From: 188UL27-1 sp038526275
GTDB lineage: Bacteria > Pseudomonadota > Alphaproteobacteria > Rhodobacterales > Rhodobacteraceae
Direction of reading: 5' to 3'
DNA length: 15,479 nt
NCBI GenBank assembly: GCA_038526275.1
Contig: JBCBGY010000099.1
Coordinates: 1 to 15,479 of the forward strand
In this document: positions 12,656 through 15,479 of the stretch, piece after piece
How positions within the stretch are numbered: position 1 is the stretch's first letter
How the letters are laid out: the number at the start of each line of letters is the position of its first letter
Made by a program: the position numbers and the translations under genes
Notes under the pieces: generated by a model
Database searches by the model: none
The model's input: only the letters and a program-made list of their open reading frames with translations
What the model was told of the DNA's origin: nothing

Positions 12656-13475
12656 TCGCATACCTGTTGCGGGCGTCATAGGCGCACCAATTGCGCATTC
12701 GCGCTCGCCTTTGCTGTTCGCGCACTGGCTTCGTACCAATGGCATCCGTGGGCATTATGTGCCGCTTCATATCGAGCAGTCGGATCTTAAAACGACCTTA
12801 CCCATGCTCCCCAAGCTTGGATTCACAGGGGTCAATGTAACCATTCCGCATAAAGAGGCCGTTCTCACGCTCGCCGATGACATAACGGATCGAGCTGCCT
12901 TAATCGGTGCGGCCAACACGATCACCTTTCGCGATGGTCGGATCTACGCGGACAACACAGATGGTCAGGGTTTCTTGGCCAACCTGCGCCAACAAGTTCC
13001 AGACTGGAACCCCAAAGCGGGCCCAGCCGCTATTTTGGGTGCTGGGGGTGCTGCTCGGGCAGTGATTTATTCGTTCATCGAACTGGGTGTCGTGGATATC
13101 CGGATCTCCAACCGCAGCCGCCCTCGGGCCGAAGCTTTGCGCAAGGAATTCGGTCCCAAGATCACCGTCTATGAATGGGTACAAGCGGGCAATATGCTGG
13201 ATGGGGCGGCTACCATTGTGAACAGCACATCCTTAGGCATGGTTGGAAAGCCTGAATTCCGGGTACCGCTCGATGCTCTTAGCCCATCCAGCGTTGTTTA
13301 TGACCTGGTTTACACGCCACTGGAAACCAATCTCCTGAAAGAAGCCGCCACTATGGGATGTGCCGTCGTTGATGGGTTGGGCATGCTGCTCCATCAGGCC
13401 GTCCCAGGCTTCGAACGCTGGTTTGGTATGCGGCCGGAAGTGGATGAAAATACAAGACAGGTCATGTTGAGGTGA
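12648..13475 (+). CDS. aroE: Shikimate dehydrogenase (NADP+)
   Basis: AroE reduces 3-dehydroshikimate to shikimate, the fourth step of the aromatic amino acid pathway, in the cytoplasm. The 275-residue protein is of normal length with all key motifs: SRSP (18-21, shikimate binding), NVTIPHK (63-69) with catalytic Lys69, NTD (103-105) with catalytic Asp105, the nucleotide-binding loop GAGGAAR (131-137), NRSRPR (155-160) expected for NADP preference, STSLGM, YTPLET and GLGMLLHQA. The start ATG lies 8 bp inside maf (ATGGCTGA), and the stop shares four bases with the coaE GTG (GTGA), so maf-aroE-coaE are probably translationally coupled. It is the biosynthetic AroE rather than a quinate-type YdiB by motif and context, though motifs alone do not exclude some promiscuity. 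Confidence 0.97.
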   Translation: MADRIPVAGVIGAPIAHSRSPLLFAHWLRTNGIRGHYVPLHIEQSDLKTTLPMLPKLGFTGVNVTIPHKEAVLTLADDITDRAALIGAANTITFRDGRIYADNTDGQGFLANLRQQVPDWNPKAGPAAILGAGGAARAVIYSFIELGVVDIRISNRSRPRAEALRKEFGPKITVYEWVQAGNMLDGAATIVNSTSLGMVGKPEFRVPLDALSPSSVVYDLVYTPLETNLLKEAATMGCAVVDGLGMLLHQAVPGFERWFGMRPEVDENTRQVMLR

Positions 13476-14077
13476 CACTGTTCAAAATCGGTCTCACCGG
13501 TTCGATCGGCATGGGAAAGTCTACTACGGCACAGATGTTCGCCGCCTATGATGATGTTGAGGTCTGGGACGCCGACGCTGCCGTTCATCGGCTCTATGGA
13601 GGTGGCGAAGCGGTTGCAGCAATTGCCGCGCTCTGGCCCACAGCAGTCATCGAAAATGCGGTGCAACGCACAGAACTTAAAAAGGTTATTCAGTCTGATC
13701 CGACAGCACTGGAAAAACTTGAAGCCATAGTTCACCCGTTGGTCCAACAGGATCGAGCCGAGTTTTTGCGGGCGTGTGAAAGCCCAATCTGTGTTCTGGA
13801 TATTCCGCTTCTTTTTGAAACAGGTGCCGATGGCGCGGTCGATCTTAAAGTGGTTGTTAGTGTCGACGCGGCTGAACAACGTCGCCGCGTCATGGCTCGA
13901 CCCGGAATGACAGAAAGCCACCTCACCAAGATCCTTGCCTCGCAAATGCCCGATGCGGAAAAGCGCGCCCGAGCTGATGTGATTATCGAAACAACAACCC
14001 TTGCAGCCGCCCAAGAACAAGTGGACACTCTGTTAAAACAAATAAGAGACGGGCAGTATGCGAGAGATCGTTCTTGA
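13472..14077 (+). CDS. coaE: Dephospho-CoA kinase
   Basis: CoaE phosphorylates the 3' hydroxyl of dephospho-CoA, the last step of coenzyme A synthesis. The 201-residue protein has the P-loop GSIGMGKST (10-18), the DAD substrate-site motif (33-35) followed by VHRLY, an IVHPLVQ segment, and the LDIPLLFETGAD segment characteristic of the family. The start is GTG at 13472, overlapping the aroE stop as GTGA; a GAGG sits directly against it, so initiation is probably by coupling. The 3' end overlaps dnaQ by 20 bp. Confidence 0.97.
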   Translation: MTLFKIGLTGSIGMGKSTTAQMFAAYDDVEVWDADAAVHRLYGGGEAVAAIAALWPTAVIENAVQRTELKKVIQSDPTALEKLEAIVHPLVQQDRAEFLRACESPICVLDIPLLFETGADGAVDLKVVVSVDAAEQRRRVMARPGMTESHLTKILASQMPDAEKRARADVIIETTTLAAAQEQVDTLLKQIRDGQYARDRS

Positions 14078-14750
14078 TACGGAAACGACGGGTCTGGACC
14101 CGGAAGAGGGTCACCGTTTGGTCGAAATCGGTGGCGTAGAGCTGTTCAACCACGTTCCAACAGGCCGCACCTATCATCAATATATCAATCCGCAGCGCGA
14201 TATGCCGACTGATGCATTTGATGTACACGGGATCAGTGAGGCCTTTCTGGCTGACAAACCTATTTTCAAGGCGGTCGCGTCGGAGTTTCTGACATTCGTG
14301 GGCGACGCAAAGCTCGTCATCCATAATGCGGCGTTCGATATGAAGTTCCTGAACGCAGAACTGACATGGGCGGGCTTCACGCGACTACCTGATCATCAGG
14401 CTGTCGACACGCTTGCCATCGCCAAGAAGAAGTTTCCCGGGTCCCCGGCATCGCTGGATGCACTTTGTCGCCGCTTTGGTGTGGACAATTCGGCACGCGA
14501 AAAACATGGGGCCTTGCTTGATAGCGAAATTCTGGCGGATGTGTACCTGGAGCTGGTCGGCGGGCGCCAACCCGATTTCGGTCTTTCGACCCAGGGCATC
14601 AGCGCGCCTGGCCAGCAGGTCCTGTGGCGCCCAAAACCCCGACCAAATGCTTTGCCGTCCCGGCTATCCGAAGCAGAAGCCGCGGCTCACAAGGCCTATG
14701 TGGAAACGTTGGGCGAAAATGCCGTGTGGAAAAACTACGCGTCTGCGTGA
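14058..14750 (+). CDS. dnaQ: DNA polymerase III epsilon subunit (3'-5' proofreading exonuclease)
   Basis: DnaQ is the proofreading exonuclease of the replicative polymerase core. The 230-residue protein carries all three Exo motifs of the DEDDh family: Exo I DTETTG with Asp7 and Glu9, Exo II HNAAFD with Asp94, and Exo III HGALLDSEIL with His150 and Asp155; the His-to-Asp spacing matches E. coli epsilon (His162, Asp167). A C-terminal tail (about 185-230, with WRPKPRP and WKNY) should contact the polymerase alpha subunit; I could not recognise a clear beta-clamp motif. The ATG lies 20 bp inside coaE. Placement a few kilobases from the origin is usual in alphaproteobacteria. Its last 16 bases overlap the convergent aminotransferase gene. 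Confidence 0.97.
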   Translation: MREIVLDTETTGLDPEEGHRLVEIGGVELFNHVPTGRTYHQYINPQRDMPTDAFDVHGISEAFLADKPIFKAVASEFLTFVGDAKLVIHNAAFDMKFLNAELTWAGFTRLPDHQAVDTLAIAKKKFPGSPASLDALCRRFGVDNSAREKHGALLDSEILADVYLELVGGRQPDFGLSTQGISAPGQQVLWRPKPRPNALPSRLSEAEAAAHKAYVETLGENAVWKNYASA

Positions 14751-15479
14751 ACAACTGTTTCCCGGTTCAGAACATTTTCGATCGACATGGCCAACTTGTC
14801 CGTTAACTCCTGGATCTGCTCGTCGCTGATCGTGAAGGGCGGAGCGAGCAGTACGTGGTCACCGCGCTGCCCGTCAATTGTTCCGCCCATCGGGTAACAG
14901 ATCAGGCCATTTGCAAAAGCCTCTTTCTTGATCTTCGCATGGAGCTTAAGCCCCGGATCGAACGGCTCTTTCGTATCACGGTCCCGTACAATCTCTAGGC
15001 CGACGAATAAGCCGCGTCCCCGAATGTCACCGATCTGGGCATGTTGGCCCAGGCGATCGTGCAGGGCCGCCCTAAGGGCGTTGCCTTTGGTTGGAACCTG
15101 TCTGACCAGTCCATCATCAAGCAGCCGCTCGATAACAGCATGTCCAGCCGCACAGGCGACAGGGTGACCGATGTAAGTATGGCCATGCTGAAAAAAGCCG
15201 GATCCATCGCGAATGGTTTCGTAAATTCGACTTGAGCAGATCATTGCCCCGATCGGTTGATATCCGGCACCCAAACCCTTGGCGATCGCTGTGATGTCGG
15301 CGGCGACGTGGTCTTGTTCCGCGGCAAACAATGTTCCCGTGCGGCCCATGCCGCACATCACCTCGTCAAGTATCAGCAGAATACCGTAACGATCACATAT
15401 CTCCCGAACCTTTTGAAAATATCTTCCGACAGCCGGGACAGCGCCCATGGTCGCCCCAACCACAGGCTCCGCAACAAAG
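14735..15479 (-). CDS. Class III (omega-type) PLP aminotransferase, C-terminal part (runs off right edge)
   Basis: About 247 C-terminal residues of a class III, fold-type I pyridoxal-phosphate aminotransferase are present; the gene continues beyond the right edge, since the reading frame is open there and codes for FVAEPVVGATMGAVPAVGRY. Visible signatures are LILDEVMCGMGRTG (the PLP-binding aspartate) and ITAIAKGLGAGYQPIGAM with the likely Schiff-base lysine, followed by GHTYIGHPVACAAGHAV and IRGRGLFVGLE. Full-length members have about 440-460 residues. The substrate cannot be assigned from this part; omega-amino acid or amine aminotransferases fit. It is convergent with dnaQ and overlaps it by 16 bp. 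It is functionally unrelated to the origin-proximal genes and probably belongs to a separate unit to the right. Confidence 0.93.
   Translation of the reverse strand, partial: FVAEPVVGATMGAVPAVGRYFQKVREICDRYGILLILDEVMCGMGRTGTLFAAEQDHVAADITAIAKGLGAGYQPIGAMICSSRIYETIRDGSGFFQHGHTYIGHPVACAAGHAVIERLLDDGLVRQVPTKGNALRAALHDRLGQHAQIGDIRGRGLFVGLEIVRDRDTKEPFDPGLKLHAKIKKEAFANGLICYPMGGTIDGQRGDHVLLAPPFTISDEQIQELTDKLAMSIENVLNRETVVHADA

Noticed and set aside
13394..14020. 208-codon minus-strand ORF opposite aroE/coaE
   Set aside because: Antisense shadow; coaE on the plus strand is unambiguous and the minus translation is Cys/Arg-rich without motifs.
1..15479. Mobile elements, phage genes, CRISPR, toxin-antitoxin or defence systems
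   Set aside because: All sequence is accounted for by conserved housekeeping genes in tight units plus two short gaps and the origin-like region; no transposase, repeat array or att-like duplication was seen.

Overview
The window is an ordinary, gene-dense alphaproteobacterial chromosome segment, most likely from the Rhodobacterales/Roseobacter group. I infer this from the gene order grpE-hrcA | rph-rdgB-hemW | parB-parA-rsmG-mnmG-mnmE-rho-hemJ | maf-aroE-coaE-dnaQ and from the protein sequences. There are no tRNA or rRNA genes, CRISPR arrays, insertion sequences or phage genes. I found no undescribed multi-gene system. The real interest is a compact replication-origin and chromosome-segregation locus.

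Left part (1-1521): the 5' part of grpE and the complete heat-shock repressor gene hrcA lie on the minus strand. A 115-bp gap separates them from the divergent plus-strand unit rph (RNase PH), rdgB (non-canonical NTP pyrophosphatase), hemW (radical-SAM haem chaperone) and a small DUF454 membrane protein gene (1522-4328). The genes of this unit overlap or nearly touch, and the last one overlaps the 3' end of parB tail to tail.

Centre (4318-11089): a tightly packed minus-strand unit runs rho, mnmE, mnmG, rsmG, parA, parB. It joins transcription termination, tRNA U34 modification, 16S rRNA methylation and chromosome partitioning. Three perfect 16-bp parS palindromes (TGTTTCACGTGAAACA) lie inside rsmG, inside mnmG and across the mnmG start codon, 1.4 to 3.3 kb from parA. 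hemJ precedes rho on the same strand. The 107-bp hemJ-rho gap holds a plausible rho promoter and a 7-bp inverted repeat next to the rho ribosome-binding site.

Origin region (11671-12052): 382 bp without a credible gene, with five DnaA-box-like 9-mers (three at 8/9), an 82% A+T stretch between two of the best boxes, and a CtrA-like half-site pair. Genes run outward from it on both sides (hemJ-rho leftward, maf-aroE-coaE-dnaQ rightward), as expected for genes co-oriented with replication forks. I call it the likely chromosomal oriC.

Right part (12053-15479): maf, aroE, coaE and dnaQ form a plus-strand unit in which every gene overlaps the next. dnaQ then overlaps, tail to tail, a minus-strand class III aminotransferase gene that runs off the right edge. 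Six of the 17 visible starts are GTG or TTG.
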